This document shows positions 9,842 to 19,145 of a DNA stretch of 64,000 nt, one piece after another. Origin of the DNA: Pantoea eucrina. GTDB lineage: Bacteria; Pseudomonadota; Gammaproteobacteria; Enterobacterales; Enterobacteriaceae. Positions within the stretch are counted from its first letter, which is position 1. Each line of letters opens with the position of its first letter. Where the stretch lies: NCBI RefSeq assembly GCF_001691555.1, contig NZ_MAYN01000008.1, positions 390,617 through 454,616 of the forward strand, in the 5' to 3' direction. The notes below the pieces were generated by a model. The model ran no database searches. It worked only from the letters and a program-made list of their open reading frames with translations, and was not told the origin of the DNA. The translations under genes were made by a program, and so were the position numbers.

Positions 9842-11095
9842 ATGTTAAAGCGTGATATGAACATTGCCGATTATGATGCCGATTTGTGGCAGGCTATGGA
9901 GCAGGAGAAAGTGCGTCAGGAAGAGCATATTGAACTGATCGCTTCAGAAAACTACACCAGCCCGCGCGTTATGCAGGCGCAAGGTTCACAGCTCACCAAT
10001 AAATACGCGGAAGGGTATCCGGGCAAGCGCTACTACGGCGGCTGTGAATATGTTGATATCGTTGAGCAGCTGGCTATCGACCGTGCAAAAGCGCTGTTTG
10101 GTGCAGATTTTGCCAACGTTCAGCCTCACTCTGGTTCTCAGGCAAACTTTGCTGTTTACACTGCGCTGCTGCAGCCGGGCGACACCATCCTCGGGATGAA
10201 TCTGGCGCACGGTGGTCACCTGACCCACGGTTCACCGGTCAACCTCTCTGGTAAACTTTACAACGTTATTCCCTATGGCATCGATGAAACCGGCAAAATC
10301 AACTATGACGAACTGGCCGAACTGGCACAGACGCATAAGCCAAAAATGATCATCGGCGGTTTCTCTGCTTACTCCGGCGTCTGCGACTGGGCAAAAATGC
10401 GTGAAATCGCTGACAGCATCGGTGCCTGGCTGTTTGTGGATATGGCTCACGTAGCAGGCCTGGTGGCGGCTGATGTGTATCCTAACCCGGTTCCGCATGC
10501 GCATGTCGTTACCACGACTACGCACAAAACGCTGGCGGGTCCGCGTGGCGGCCTGATCCTGGCGAAAGGTGAAGATGAGGATCTGTTCAAGAAGCTCAAC
10601 TCTGCTGTTTTCCCTGGCGGACAGGGCGGCCCATTGATGCATGTCATCGCTGGCAAAGCTGTGGCATTCAAAGAGGCGATGGAGCCGGAGTTCAAAACCT
10701 ATCAGCAGCAGGTCGCTAAAAACGCTAAAGCGATGGTGGAAGTCCTGCTGGAGCGCGGTTACAACATCGTTTCCGGCGGTACGTATAACCATCTGTTCCT
10801 GATCGATCTGGTGAGCAAAGGCCTGACCGGTAAAGAAGCAGATGCCGCGCTGGGACGTGCAAATATCACCGTGAACAAAAACAGCGTGCCAAACGATCCG
10901 AAAAGCCCGTTTGTGACCTCTGGCGTGCGCATCGGTACACCAGCGGTAACCCGTCGCGGCTTCAAAGAGGCGGATGTGCGTGAGCTGGCTGGCTGGATCG
11001 CTGACGTGCTGGATGATGTGAATGACGAAGCCACCATCGAACGCACCAAACAGAAAGTGCTCGATATCTGTGCCCGTCTGCCCGTTTATGCCTGA
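9842..11095 (+). CDS. glyA: Serine hydroxymethyltransferase
   Basis: PLP enzyme that interconverts serine and glycine while charging tetrahydrofolate with a one-carbon unit; it feeds purine, thymidylate and methionine synthesis. 417 residues from ATG 9842 ([12 protein letters not shown]), the same length as E. coli. The PLP lysine lies in [16 protein letters not shown] (about residue 229), and folate/substrate segments such as HGGHLTHGS are conserved. Monocistronic: a PurR-like site lies upstream and a strong terminator downstream. Confidence 0.97.
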   Translation: MLKRDMNIADYDADLWQAMEQEKVRQEEHIELIASENYTSPRVMQAQGSQLTNKYAEGYPGKRYYGGCEYVDIVEQLAIDRAKALFGADFANVQPHSGSQANFAVYTALLQPGDTILGMNLAHGGHLTHGSPVNLSGKLYNVIPYGIDETGKINYDELAELAQTHKPKMIIGGFSAYSGVCDWAKMREIADSIGAWLFVDMAHVAGLVAADVYPNPVPHAHVVTTTTHKTLAGPRGGLILAKGEDEDLFKKLNSAVFPGGQGGPLMHVIAGKAVAFKEAMEPEFKTYQQQVAKNAKAMVEVLLERGYNIVSGGTYNHLFLIDLVSKGLTGKEADAALGRANITVNKNSVPNDPKSPFVTSGVRIGTPAVTRRGFKEADVRELAGWIADVLDDVNDEATIERTKQKVLDICARLPVYA

Positions 11096-11111
11096 CAGGT
11101 TTTAACGGATG

Positions 11112-11141
11112 AAAAAAGGATGGCTCCGGCCATCCTTTTTT
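11112..11141 (+). terminator. glyA terminator
   Basis: GGATGGC and GCCATCC form the stem around a four-base loop, flanked by an A run and a T run. Confidence 0.88.
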
Positions 11142-11261
11142 ATTTGTGTGCTTTCCACCGCTTAGCGCACAATTGATCCGCTCTGCGGGTTTATTTTTGG
11201 CCGGTGCTTTGCCACAGTAGCGCCCAAATCGCAGTCAGTGGCGCGCGCCACAGGAGAGAGC

Positions 11262-12410
11262 ATGACCATCGCATCAGCCAGGTGGCTGGGACTGAGCTAT
11301 TTCACCTACTTTTTTTGCTACGGCATCTATTTACCTTTCTGGAGTGTCTGGCTGCAGGGCAGCGGCCTGGATGCGGAAAAAATCGGCCTGCTGCTCGGTT
11401 GCGGCATGGTGGCTCGTTTTGCCGGCAGTCTGCTTATCGCCTCTCAGGTTAAAAATCCGGCGCAGCTGATTGTCGCGCTGCGGCTGCTGGCGCTTCTGAC
11501 CGCACTGTTCGCCCTCGGCTTCTGGTTCGGCGGTCAGTGGCTCTGGCTGCTGCTGGTCATGGTGGGATTCAATCTGTTTTTCTCCCCGCTGGTGCCGCTG
11601 AGCGATGCGCTGGCGGCCACCTGGACGCGCCAGATTGGGCTGGCCTACGGCCCGGTGCGGCTATGGGGATCGCTGGCGTTTGTCATCAGCTCGGCGCTTA
11701 CCGGCATGCTGGTAAGCGCTTACTCTTATCAGGCGATTTTGCTGCTGCTGAGCCTGGGCGTGATGGCCATGCTGAGCGGTATGCTGCTGCCACCGCAGAC
11801 GCGTCCGCAGGGTGATGCGCGACAGGGTGCCAGCGGAGGCTGGGCAGCGTGGCGCGATCTGCTGCGGGAAAACAGCGTCTGGCGTTTTATGATCTGCGTT
11901 ACGCTGCTGCAGGGCGCACATGCCGCCTATTACAGCTTCAGTGCCATCTGGTGGCAGCAGGCGGGCTACTCTGCCTCTGTGGTGGGGTATCTGTGGTCGC
12001 TTGGCGTGGTGGCGGAGATCGTGGTGTTTGCACTCAGCAGCCGGTTATTCAGACGCTGGAGCGCGCGCGATCTGCTGCTGCTTTCCGGCGTCTGCGCACT
12101 GATCCGCTGGACGCTGCTCGGGGCCACGACCGCGCTGCCGCTACTGGTTGTTGCTCAGATCTTGCACTGCGGCAGTTTTACCGTCTGTCATCTGGCGGCG
12201 ATGCGCTTTATCGCTGCACGCAAAGGCACAGAGGTGATCCGCCTGCAGTCGCTCTACTCGGCGCTGGCAATGGGCGGCGGCATCGCCGTGATGACCATGA
12301 TCTGCGGCGTCCTGTTTGCACATCTGCAGGGGCATTTGTTCTGGGTGATGGCACTGGTTGCGCTGCCGGCGCTGTTCCTGCGCCCTGCAGCTCAGAACTC
12401 CAGCAACTGA
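11262..12410 (+). CDS. hcaT: MFS transporter HcaT (3-phenylpropionate transporter family)
   Basis: Major-facilitator inner-membrane protein; the E. coli orthologue is annotated as a 3-phenylpropionate importer. 382 residues from ATG 11262 (RBS GGAGAG just upstream); a longer in-frame ATG at 11238 adds eight residues without support. About 12 hydrophobic helices; conserved stretches include SYFTYFFCYGIYLPFWSVWL, FNLFFSPLVPLSDA and AQILHCGSFTVCHLAAMRFIAAR. The hca dioxygenase genes that flank it in E. coli are not here, so it is an orphan and its real substrate may differ. The 3' end overlaps convergent csiE by 19 bp. Confidence 0.88.
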   Translation: MTIASARWLGLSYFTYFFCYGIYLPFWSVWLQGSGLDAEKIGLLLGCGMVARFAGSLLIASQVKNPAQLIVALRLLALLTALFALGFWFGGQWLWLLLVMVGFNLFFSPLVPLSDALAATWTRQIGLAYGPVRLWGSLAFVISSALTGMLVSAYSYQAILLLLSLGVMAMLSGMLLPPQTRPQGDARQGASGGWAAWRDLLRENSVWRFMICVTLLQGAHAAYYSFSAIWWQQAGYSASVVGYLWSLGVVAEIVVFALSSRLFRRWSARDLLLLSGVCALIRWTLLGATTALPLLVVAQILHCGSFTVCHLAAMRFIAARKGTEVIRLQSLYSALAMGGGIAVMTMICGVLFAHLQGHLFWVMALVALPALFLRPAAQNSSN

Positions 12411-13663
12411 AGAATGCGCTGCTGCTGATGATCGCTCAGCGGCAGCTCTGCGTGGATCAGCGGCGGCGAAAAGAGCGGCAGTGAAATGGCATAGGGGGTG
12501 ACCACCAGCGCCACATCGCGCGGTGCACCCTCACGCTGAAAGTGCAGCATATCCTGATAGGTAATATTGATCGGCAGCAGCGTCATGTCGCGCAACTGCT
12601 GCTCCAGCAGCTGCTCCAGCGCAGCGTCCACGCCGGTCAGCAGCAGAACCTGCTTCTCCTGCAACGCACTCTCCTGCATCATCCAGGCACCAAACAGCAC
12701 GGCGACCAGGCTTGTCTCCTCGGCGCTGAACTGCGTGCCAAAGTCGCTGCTGAAATGGTACAGCGCGCGCTCGGTGGTGCGCATCAGTCGCGGATAGAGC
12801 CGCGCCACATCCAGCGCAACGCTGTTATCTATGCCAATCGAGAAATGGCTGCGGTCCAGCGCCTGCGCCAGGTGGGTATAGAGCTGTATCTTTAACTCAT
12901 GCTGGTTGCGGATGCGCGTTTTTGCCAGCTGTTCAAAGCGCGCAATCAGCGCCTCTGTGGCGCTCATCAACCGGCGCGCCTGCGGCGCACTCAGCTGCGT
13001 GGCATCAGGGGCGTGGATCAGGCTGAACAGCAGCGTCCAGAAGTCGGTTTCGCTGGCATCAGGCATCAGGTGGCAGCGTTTCTGCCAGTGGTGGATAACA
13101 TCATCTGCTGCGATACGCTCCGCTTTCTCTGACAGCCAGCTGCGCTGGCGCTCATTGAACAACGCCGCCTGACGCTGACAAAGGGCATATTTCATAAAAA
13201 TAAGCAGAAAAAGCCGATCGCGTGGAGAGAAGTTGCGCATCAGCCGCAGGCTGCAGTGCTGGATCAGCGCCTGCAGGTTGATCTCATCCCACAGCGCTTT
13301 TTCAATCTTCAGCACTTTAAGCCGCTGGCGCAGTGCAGGAACAAAATGGTCGCAGACAAACGCCTGCGACAGACGCAGCGCGCGTCGCAGCCAGTGGATC
13401 AGGCAGAGTCTTCTGTCCAGTTCCGTACCGTGAATGCGAAAGCTGCCATCCACCATCTGATGTAGTTCCAGCTGATGAAAGCGCTGTATCTCATCACCCA
13501 CATCCGCGATATCCTGACGGGCAACCGCAGGATCAACGCCGTTCAGCTGGCACAGTTTTTCGAGCGTCAGGGCGGGAGCGGGCAGAAATAACAGCAGTAA
13601 CAGATGGCAACGTCGCTGGGAACGGCTGAAGAGTGGTGCTGTAGCAGGCGCAAAACTCATCAC
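12392..13663 (-). CDS. csiE: Stationary-phase-inducible protein CsiE
   Basis: Cytoplasmic protein of PTS-regulation-domain architecture, induced in stationary phase in E. coli; its molecular role is not established. 423 residues (E. coli 426). The N-terminal part resembles a winged-helix region (LTLEKLCQLNGVDPAVARQDI), followed by two helical PRD-like modules (LFLLIFMKYALCQ..., FSIGIDNSVALDVARLYPRLM...) and a C-terminal alpha/beta region. Convergent with hcaT, with overlapping 3' ends. Confidence 0.85.
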   Translation of the reverse strand: MMSFAPATAPLFSRSQRRCHLLLLLFLPAPALTLEKLCQLNGVDPAVARQDIADVGDEIQRFHQLELHQMVDGSFRIHGTELDRRLCLIHWLRRALRLSQAFVCDHFVPALRQRLKVLKIEKALWDEINLQALIQHCSLRLMRNFSPRDRLFLLIFMKYALCQRQAALFNERQRSWLSEKAERIAADDVIHHWQKRCHLMPDASETDFWTLLFSLIHAPDATQLSAPQARRLMSATEALIARFEQLAKTRIRNQHELKIQLYTHLAQALDRSHFSIGIDNSVALDVARLYPRLMRTTERALYHFSSDFGTQFSAEETSLVAVLFGAWMMQESALQEKQVLLLTGVDAALEQLLEQQLRDMTLLPINITYQDMLHFQREGAPRDVALVVTPYAISLPLFSPPLIHAELPLSDHQQQRILQLLEF

Positions 13664-13802
13664 GTATTTTATCCGCAGCTCATTTTTCAGCTAAGAATAG
13701 CTAATATCGCGCTGAAATTACGCCATCAGTACAGACTTTTACTCAGAGCTTCAGGGCGGGTCACAGTTTTTTTCGGACCACGTAAACCTTTACCTTATAA
13801 AT

Positions 13803-13817
13803 TGTTACTTTATAACA
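13803..13817 (+). promoter_or_regulatory. Zur-like operator before the DUF1007/NicO genes
   Basis: TGTTACTTTATAACA, an imperfect palindrome, matches the enterobacterial Zur core TGTTATA-N-TATAACA at 12 of 14 specified positions. It ends one base before the ATG of the DUF1007 gene and replaces the place where a Shine-Dalgarno sequence would normally be, so it could act on transcription start or ribosome access. Binding of another metal regulator is possible. Confidence 0.5.
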
Positions 13818-13818
13818 T

Positions 13819-14445
13819 ATGAAAATTGCGCTTTTACTGGTTACGCTGTTTTTCTCCGCTACAGGTGCCTGTCATCCGCACAGTTTTATTGCGATGAAAG
13901 CAGAGCTGACAGGCGAAAACGATCGGCTGACCGGCATAAAAATGGTCTGGACGATGGATGAAATAACCTCCGCTGACCTGCTGTATGACGCCGGAAATGC
14001 TGAACCGGGTGACGTGGTATGGAAAAAGCTGGCGGCTCAGGTCATGGCTAACGTGCTGGGCCAGCACTATTTTACCGAGCTGTGGCAAGCGAAAACGCGG
14101 GTGAAATTTCTCAATCTGCCAGAGGAGTATCATTTGTCGCGTCACGGACATAAGGCCGTACTGGAATTTATTATGCCGCTGGGCGAGCCGCAGCCGCTGG
14201 CCGGAAAGCGTTATCGTATGCTGACGTTTGACCCCAGCTACTTTGTTGATATGCAGTATGAGAATGCGCAGGATATTGCCATGGATGAGAATGTAAAGGC
14301 GCACTGCCAGCTGGCACTGACTACACCCCAGCCGGATGCTTCGCTGCAGCAGTACGCGCTCTCGCTGGATAAAGCTGACGCGCCGCCGGAAGAGATGGAT
14401 CTGGGCCGACAGTTTGCTCAGACGGTGACGCTGATATGTCGCTGA
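13819..14445 (+). CDS. DUF1007 family periplasmic protein (metal-transport partner)
   Basis: Secreted protein of the DUF1007 family, which is commonly encoded beside NicO-type permeases and is thought to help deliver metal; the reaction is unknown. 208 residues. Signal peptide 1-17 (MKIALLLVTLFFSATGAC), with the mature protein starting in the family hallmark HPHSFI, whose histidines are candidate metal ligands. DPSYFVDM is another conserved segment. There is no good Shine-Dalgarno sequence; a Zur-like palindrome lies there instead. It overlaps the next gene by 10 bp, so the two are translationally coupled. Confidence 0.75.
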   Translation: MKIALLLVTLFFSATGACHPHSFIAMKAELTGENDRLTGIKMVWTMDEITSADLLYDAGNAEPGDVVWKKLAAQVMANVLGQHYFTELWQAKTRVKFLNLPEEYHLSRHGHKAVLEFIMPLGEPQPLAGKRYRMLTFDPSYFVDMQYENAQDIAMDENVKAHCQLALTTPQPDASLQQYALSLDKADAPPEEMDLGRQFAQTVTLICR

Positions 14446-15410
14446 ATACCTCGCTTTCAGTCCGGCGTCGCTGGCCGCTGCCCGCCGCCGTAATGCTGCT
14501 GCTGGTCGCGATGCTGCTCTGGCACGCCTGGCCGCAGATCCTGCTGCAGAGTGTACTCTGGCAAAAAGTGCTTAATCAGGCAATGACACAGCTGCTGCAG
14601 CAGGTGGCGGCACAGCCACATCAGGCAGGGCTAACATTATTGCTGCTGAGCCTGGCGTATGGCGTGCTGCACGCGCTGGGGCCGGGACACGGTAAAGTGG
14701 TGATCGCCACTTTTTTAGCGACGCACCCGACGCAGTTACGCACCAGCATCCGGCTGACTCTGCTGGCTGCGCTGCTGCAGGGCGGTGTGGCGGTCGCCCT
14801 GGTCACGCTGATGCTGGTGGTACTGCAGACCTCATCGCGCCAGCTTCATCTCAGCAGCTACTGGCTGGAAAAAGGGAGTTATCTGCTGGTGATAGCGCTG
14901 GGTGGCTGGCTGGGCTGGCGCGCCGTGCAATCGCTGCGGTCAGCCCTGCGTCCGGCAGCAGGCGGGCAGATCCACGCGGTACATCCGCAGCATCAGCATG
15001 AGGCAGGTTGCGCGTGTGGCCATGCGCATGTGCCGGATGCGCGTCAGCTGGCACAGGCGGTGGACGTCAGGACGCAGCTGCTGCTGGTGCTCTCAATGGG
15101 GCTGCGCCCCTGTTCCGGAGCGCTGATGATGCTGTTATTCGCGAAAGTGATTAATGTCTATATGTGGGGCGTGGCCGCCGCGCTGGCGATGGCGCTGGGT
15201 ACCGCACTGACGGTCTCGCTGCTGGGCATTGTGGTTCAGCGTTCACGCCTGCTGGCCGCCAGGGTGAGCCGGTCAGCGTCGGATCAAAAACGGACCGCCA
15301 TCCTGATAGCGCTATTGATGTTACTGGGCGCCATCGCACTGATTCTGGCCGGACTGCTTTTGTGGCAGAGTGCACTACCCGCTGCCGGCGGCGGCCTGCG
15401 ACCTTTTTAA
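14436..15410 (+). CDS. Nickel/cobalt (NicO/RcnA-type) transporter
   Basis: Inner-membrane metal permease of the NicO family. 324 residues with about seven TM helices. Family motifs: HALGPGHGKVV in an early helix and GLRPCSGALMMLLFA in a later one; the cytoplasmic loop between (about 185-205) is His/Cys-rich (HPQHQHEAGCACGHAH), a likely metal-binding stretch. It is paired with a DUF1007 partner and a Zur-like box, which favours import under metal limitation, perhaps of zinc, over RcnA-like efflux (inference). The metal cannot be decided from sequence. Confidence 0.8.
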   Translation: MSLNTSLSVRRRWPLPAAVMLLLVAMLLWHAWPQILLQSVLWQKVLNQAMTQLLQQVAAQPHQAGLTLLLLSLAYGVLHALGPGHGKVVIATFLATHPTQLRTSIRLTLLAALLQGGVAVALVTLMLVVLQTSSRQLHLSSYWLEKGSYLLVIALGGWLGWRAVQSLRSALRPAAGGQIHAVHPQHQHEAGCACGHAHVPDARQLAQAVDVRTQLLLVLSMGLRPCSGALMMLLFAKVINVYMWGVAAALAMALGTALTVSLLGIVVQRSRLLAARVSRSASDQKRTAILIALLMLLGAIALILAGLLLWQSALPAAGGGLRPF

Positions 15411-15422
15411 CGTGCTCCATAA

Positions 15423-15458
15423 TAAACATCCGGACGCGTGTAATCGCCCGGATGTTTA
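15423..15458 (+). terminator. Hairpin after the NicO gene, likely terminator
   Basis: TAAACATCCGG and CCGGATGTTTA form an 11-bp perfect stem with a 14-base loop, 13 bases after the transporter stop. It lacks a clean T run, so it may instead stabilise the 3' end. Confidence 0.5.
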
Positions 15459-15600
15459 CGCTTCTTCTGTCTGATAAAAATATCCTGCTGCCCGGCTCTG
15501 GTGTAATTAGCATTCTCTGTCTACGCTAAATGACATCAGCTGAGAATTTACTTTTTTAAAATAAACTTTTATCAGTCGTCGTTTTTGCGAGGAAAATACC

Positions 15601-16614
15601 ATGCCTGAAATCCGGACTCATAATGGCATCACGGATACCGTGACCGATACACATACGGGCCTGCCGTTAAAGCGCATTTCCTGGAGTGCAATATTTGCAG
15701 GGGTTATTGCTGCGCTTATTGTTCATATATTACTGGGAGTATTAGGAACGGCAATTGGTGCCACGACCATTGATCCGCAGCAGGAGCAGAATCCTCTGGA
15801 GCATCTTGGCACGGGCGCACTGATCTGGACCGGTGCCAGCATGCTGATTGCAATGGCGGTAGGTAGCTATATCGCCGGCCGTCTGGCACAGCGTGAAGGT
15901 GCACTGCATGGTTTACTGATGTTTGGTGTCAGCACGCTTATTACTCTGTGGCTGGCCTTTTCACTGGCGAGCGGTATTATTGGCGGCGCCTTTAATATTC
16001 TGGGTTCAGGTGTAAACGCACTGGGTAATGGTATTTCTTCTGTTGCGCCTTCGCTAACCAATATGGCGAAAGAGAAACTGCAGGAAAATAATATTAACCT
16101 CGATGATCTGCAGAATGAGCTGGAAACCACGCTGCGCCAAACCGGCAAGCAGGAATTACAGCCAGAAAATCTGCAGCAGGATGCAAATAGCGAAGCAAAT
16201 AACGCTGAAAATCAGGCAAAAAATACGGCACAAAATCCGCAGAATGCGGATGCCGATCTGAGCAACTGGTTTAAAGGTGTGCTGAGCCGTCATTCTGATA
16301 CGCTGCAGGCTGCTGACCGCGATGCGCTGAAAAACATCATCAAAGCGCGTACCGGTAAGAGCGATCAGGAAGCAGAGCAGATTGTTAACCAGGCAGAGCA
16401 GAGCTATCAGCAGGCAATGCAGAAGTATCAGCAGCTGAAGCAGGAAGCGGAGCAAAAAGCGCGTGAAGCTGCAGAACAGGCTGCCGCTGCTACAGCGAAA
16501 GCAAGCTGGTTTACCTTCATCATGCTGATTATCGAAGCCGTACTGGCCGCGATTCTGGGTGGTGTGGGTCGTCGCACTCAGCCACGTCAGGTGTTAACGC
16601 ACGAACGTCGTTAA
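15601..16614 (+). CDS. Membrane protein with central coiled coil, function unknown
   Basis: Not recognised as a characterised gene. 337 residues, start ATG 15601 with GAGGA eight bases upstream. Three hydrophobic helices at about 26-50, 72-95 and 103-127 (with Gly-zipper-like spacing), then a long Gln/Asn/Glu/Ala-rich region about 150-300 predicted to be helical or coiled coil, then a fourth TM helix about 301-322 and a basic tail. The base composition looks lower in GC than its neighbours, especially upstream (15531-15600) and in the coiled region, which may mark a later acquisition. It stands alone with its own terminator. Confidence 0.75.
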   Translation: MPEIRTHNGITDTVTDTHTGLPLKRISWSAIFAGVIAALIVHILLGVLGTAIGATTIDPQQEQNPLEHLGTGALIWTGASMLIAMAVGSYIAGRLAQREGALHGLLMFGVSTLITLWLAFSLASGIIGGAFNILGSGVNALGNGISSVAPSLTNMAKEKLQENNINLDDLQNELETTLRQTGKQELQPENLQQDANSEANNAENQAKNTAQNPQNADADLSNWFKGVLSRHSDTLQAADRDALKNIIKARTGKSDQEAEQIVNQAEQSYQQAMQKYQQLKQEAEQKAREAAEQAAAATAKASWFTFIMLIIEAVLAAILGGVGRRTQPRQVLTHERR

Positions 16615-16625
16615 TCCGTACCTTC

Positions 16626-16655
16626 AAAAAAGGCGGCCCGCGGGCCGCCTTTTTT
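16626..16655. terminator. Bidirectional terminator between the 337-aa membrane gene and suhB
   Basis: A perfectly self-complementary element: an A run, GGCGGCCCG, CGGGCCGCC, a T run. It ends 5 bases before the suhB stop on the opposite strand, so it can serve both convergent genes. Confidence 0.9.
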
Positions 16656-16659
16656 TTGC

Positions 16660-17463
16660 TTAGCGCTTCAGCGCTTCGCTCAGCTCTTCGCGCATGTTAG
16701 CCAGCATGGCTTTCACAACGCGCGGGTTACCGGCTACAAGATTACCTGAGTGCAGGTAACCGTGGTTGCCGGTGAAGTCGGTAACGAGACCGCCAGCCTC
16801 ACGTACCAGCAATTCGCCCGCGGCAAAATCCCATGGCTTCAGGCCAATCTCAAAATAACCATCTACGCGGCCTGCTGCCACATAAGCCAGATCCAGCGCC
16901 GCTGAACCGCTGCGACGGAAGTCTGCGCACTGGGTAAACAGTTTGCCAACAATGTTGATATACGGCGTAGCGTGCTGCTTGACCTTGAACGGGAAGCCGG
17001 TCGCCAGGATAGTGCCATCCAGATCGCGGGCGTTGCTGCCGCGCAGACGATAGCCATTCAGCTGTGCACCCTGACCGCGTACGGCAGTGAAGAGTTCATT
17101 ACGCATTGGATCGTAAACCACGGCCACTTCAGTACGGCCTTTAATGCGCACGGCAATAGAGACGGAGAAGTGTGGCAGACGTTTGATGAAGTTGGTGGTG
17201 CCATCCAGCGGATCGATTACCCATTGAATGTCCTGATCCTCACCCGCCAGCTCACCGCTCTCTTCGGTGATGATGGTATGTTGTGGGTAAGATTTACGAA
17301 TCACTTCGATAATCAGGCGTTCTGCGTCGCGGTCAACATTCGTAACGAAGTCGTTGCTGCCTTTCTGGCTGGCTTCGACAGCGTCCGGGGTTTCGTAATT
17401 TTTGGCAATTAAATTTCCGGCCTTGCGCGCTGCGCGCACGGCGATGTTGAGCATCGGATGCAT
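16660..17463 (-). CDS. suhB: Inositol-1-monophosphatase / Nus-complex factor SuhB
   Basis: Mg-dependent monophosphatase that in E. coli also works in rRNA antitermination with NusA. 267 residues from [16 protein letters not shown] (start at 17463); a longer in-frame ATG at 17529 would add 22 residues absent from the family. Metal-site motifs EESGE and DPLDGTTNF and the C-terminal [15 protein letters not shown] are intact. It is divergent from trmJ, with a 121-bp gap between the start codons. Confidence 0.96.
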   Translation of the reverse strand: MHPMLNIAVRAARKAGNLIAKNYETPDAVEASQKGSNDFVTNVDRDAERLIIEVIRKSYPQHTIITEESGELAGEDQDIQWVIDPLDGTTNFIKRLPHFSVSIAVRIKGRTEVAVVYDPMRNELFTAVRGQGAQLNGYRLRGSNARDLDGTILATGFPFKVKQHATPYINIVGKLFTQCADFRRSGSAALDLAYVAAGRVDGYFEIGLKPWDFAAGELLVREAGGLVTDFTGNHGYLHSGNLVAGNPRVVKAMLANMREELSEALKR

Positions 17464-17584
17464 CGGTATCTCTCGCTGGATGTTAAAGAACGGGGAAAAC
17501 GGCGCGGAGTATAACAGCGTGTTCAGCAAATGTCCTGCATTTATGTTAGGATGCGCGCCATCATTTTCTCACCCGCTCATAATT

Positions 17585-18328
17585 ATGCTGCAAAATATCC
17601 GAATTGTACTGGTTGAAACGTCCCACACCGGCAACATGGGTTCTGTTGCCCGCGCCATGAAAACCATGGGGTTAAGCAACCTTTATCTGGTGAATCCGCT
17701 GGTTAAACCTGACTCGCAGGCGATTTCTCTGGCGGCGGGTGCCAGCGACGTGATTGGCAACGCCCGCATTGTTGATACGCTGGATGAGGCGATCGCCGGC
17801 TGCAGTCTGGTGGTCGGCACCAGCGCCCGTTCACGATCGCTGCCGTGGCCAATGCTGAATTCACGCGAGTGCGGCATCAAGAGCGTGGAGGAGGGGCAGC
17901 AGGCACCGGTCGCGCTGGTGTTTGGTCGTGAGCGTGTCGGACTGACCAACGATGAGCTGCAGAAGTGTCACTATCACGTAGCCATTCAGGCCAACCCGGA
18001 GTACAGCTCGCTGAATCTGGCGATGGCGGTGCAGATCATCGCGTATGAAGTCCGTATGGCGTGGCTGGATGCGCAGGAAAAAGCGGCCCCGCAGCCGGAA
18101 TATGAAGCCTCACCTTATCCGCTGGTGGACGATCTGGAACGCTTTTATCAGCATATCGAACAGATGATGCTGGAGAGCGGCTTTATCCGTACCGGCACAC
18201 CGAGCCAGGTGATGAGCAAGCTGCGTCGCCTCTATACGCGTGCGCGTCCGGAACGCGATGAGCTGAATATTCTGCGCGGCATGCTCTCCTCCTTTGAAAA
18301 ACCCAAAGGTGATAAGGGTAATAGTTGA
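17585..18328 (+). CDS. trmJ: tRNA (cytidine/uridine-2'-O-)-methyltransferase TrmJ
   Basis: SPOUT methyltransferase that 2'-O-methylates position 32 of several tRNAs. 247 residues from ATG 17585 ([26 protein letters not shown]), E. coli 246; the frame is open much further upstream but without homology. SAM-knot motifs: [14 protein letters not shown] and [17 protein letters not shown]. Its stop codon overlaps the first IscR box of the iscR promoter. Confidence 0.95.
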   Translation: MLQNIRIVLVETSHTGNMGSVARAMKTMGLSNLYLVNPLVKPDSQAISLAAGASDVIGNARIVDTLDEAIAGCSLVVGTSARSRSLPWPMLNSRECGIKSVEEGQQAPVALVFGRERVGLTNDELQKCHYHVAIQANPEYSSLNLAMAVQIIAYEVRMAWLDAQEKAAPQPEYEASPYPLVDDLERFYQHIEQMMLESGFIRTGTPSQVMSKLRRLYTRARPERDELNILRGMLSSFEKPKGDKGNS

Positions 18329-18395
18329 GTAAAACGCCAGGTTAAATAGTTGAGTAAATTACTCGGTTAAATAGTTGACCAAAATACTCGGGAAT
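18321..18395 (+). promoter_or_regulatory. Three tandem IscR type-1 boxes in the iscR promoter
   Basis: Three copies beginning ATAGTTGA start at 18321, 18346 and 18371, exactly 25 bp apart. The second (ATAGTTGAGTAAATTACTCG) and third (ATAGTTGACCAAAATACTCG) resemble the E. coli iscR type-1 box; the first is degenerate in its right half and overlaps the trmJ stop. The third contains the likely -35 (TTGACC, 18375-18380), with CAGACT 17 bp downstream as a poor -10. [2Fe-2S]-IscR is expected to repress here. Confidence 0.85.
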
Positions 18396-18468
18396 GGCAG
18401 ACTGCGCTGACTGACATTCCACCGATAACCCGCCTGCGTAAGGGCGGACGCCGACGAGGTTTTACGCT

Positions 18469-18966
18469 ATGAGACTGACATCCAAAGGACGCTATGCCGT
18501 TACCGCTATGCTGGACGTGGCCCTGCATTCGCACGAGGGACCGGTACCGCTGGCGGATATTTCCGAGCGTCAGGGGATATCACTCTCCTATCTGGAACAG
18601 CTGTTTTCACGTCTGCGTAAGCATGGCCTGGTCGCCAGCGTGCGCGGCCCGGGTGGCGGTTATCTGCTGGGCAAAGAGGCCAGTGCGATCGCAGTAGGTG
18701 CAGTGATCACCGCGGTGGATGAGTCGGTGGATGCCACGAAATGTCAGGGCAAAGAGGGCTGTCAGGGTGGTGAACGCTGCCTGACTCACGTGCTGTGGCG
18801 CGATCTCAGCGAGCGCATCAGCGATTTCCTGAATAATATCTCGCTGGCTGAGCTGGTGAATAATCAGGAAATCCTGGATGTTGCTGACCGTCAGAACAGC
18901 GTGGATAACCGTCGTTTTCAGCAGCATCGCGTGCAGGAAACCATCAACGTTAATCTGCGTGCCTGA
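18469..18966 (+). CDS. iscR: Fe-S cluster assembly transcriptional regulator IscR
   Basis: Rrf2-family regulator that binds a [2Fe-2S] cluster and represses isc genes when clusters are plentiful; the apo form activates suf in E. coli. 165 residues. Winged helix 1-75 with the family start [16 protein letters not shown] and the wing [10 protein letters not shown]. Cluster ligands Cys92, Cys98, Cys104 and His107 ([16 protein letters not shown]) are all present. The C-terminal tail differs from E. coli. A hairpin and a separate promoter-like sequence follow before iscS, and no other isc genes are in the locus except iscS. Confidence 0.96.
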   Translation: MRLTSKGRYAVTAMLDVALHSHEGPVPLADISERQGISLSYLEQLFSRLRKHGLVASVRGPGGGYLLGKEASAIAVGAVITAVDESVDATKCQGKEGCQGGERCLTHVLWRDLSERISDFLNNISLAELVNNQEILDVADRQNSVDNRRFQQHRVQETINVNLRA

Positions 18967-19004
18967 TCGCAATCGCATTGCCTGACTGAAAACTGACTTT
19001 TTAC

Positions 19005-19043
19005 AAAGCCCCGGGCGCTTAGCGATTAAGCCCCCGGGGCTTT
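19005..19043 (+). terminator. Long hairpin between iscR and iscS
   Basis: AAAGCCCCGGG and CCCGGGGCTTT form an 11-bp stem with an inner GCTTA/TAAGC stem in its loop. Only three T residues follow, so it may terminate partly or act as an mRNA stability element. Just downstream, TGCTATAAA (19103-19111) looks like an extended -10 for iscS. Confidence 0.6.
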
Positions 19044-19145
19044 GTGCTGTTAGCGCTTCTGCCACCGGCCGCATGACCGGTTTACTCTCCGCAGGCTGAA
19101 TCATGCTATAAAGACCTGTGTTTTATTTTACGGAGTTACAGCGCC

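Noticed and set aside
17402..17584. N-terminal extension of trmJ by 61 codons
   Set aside because: It overlaps the divergent suhB start, has no homology, and the ATG at 17585 matches the family start.
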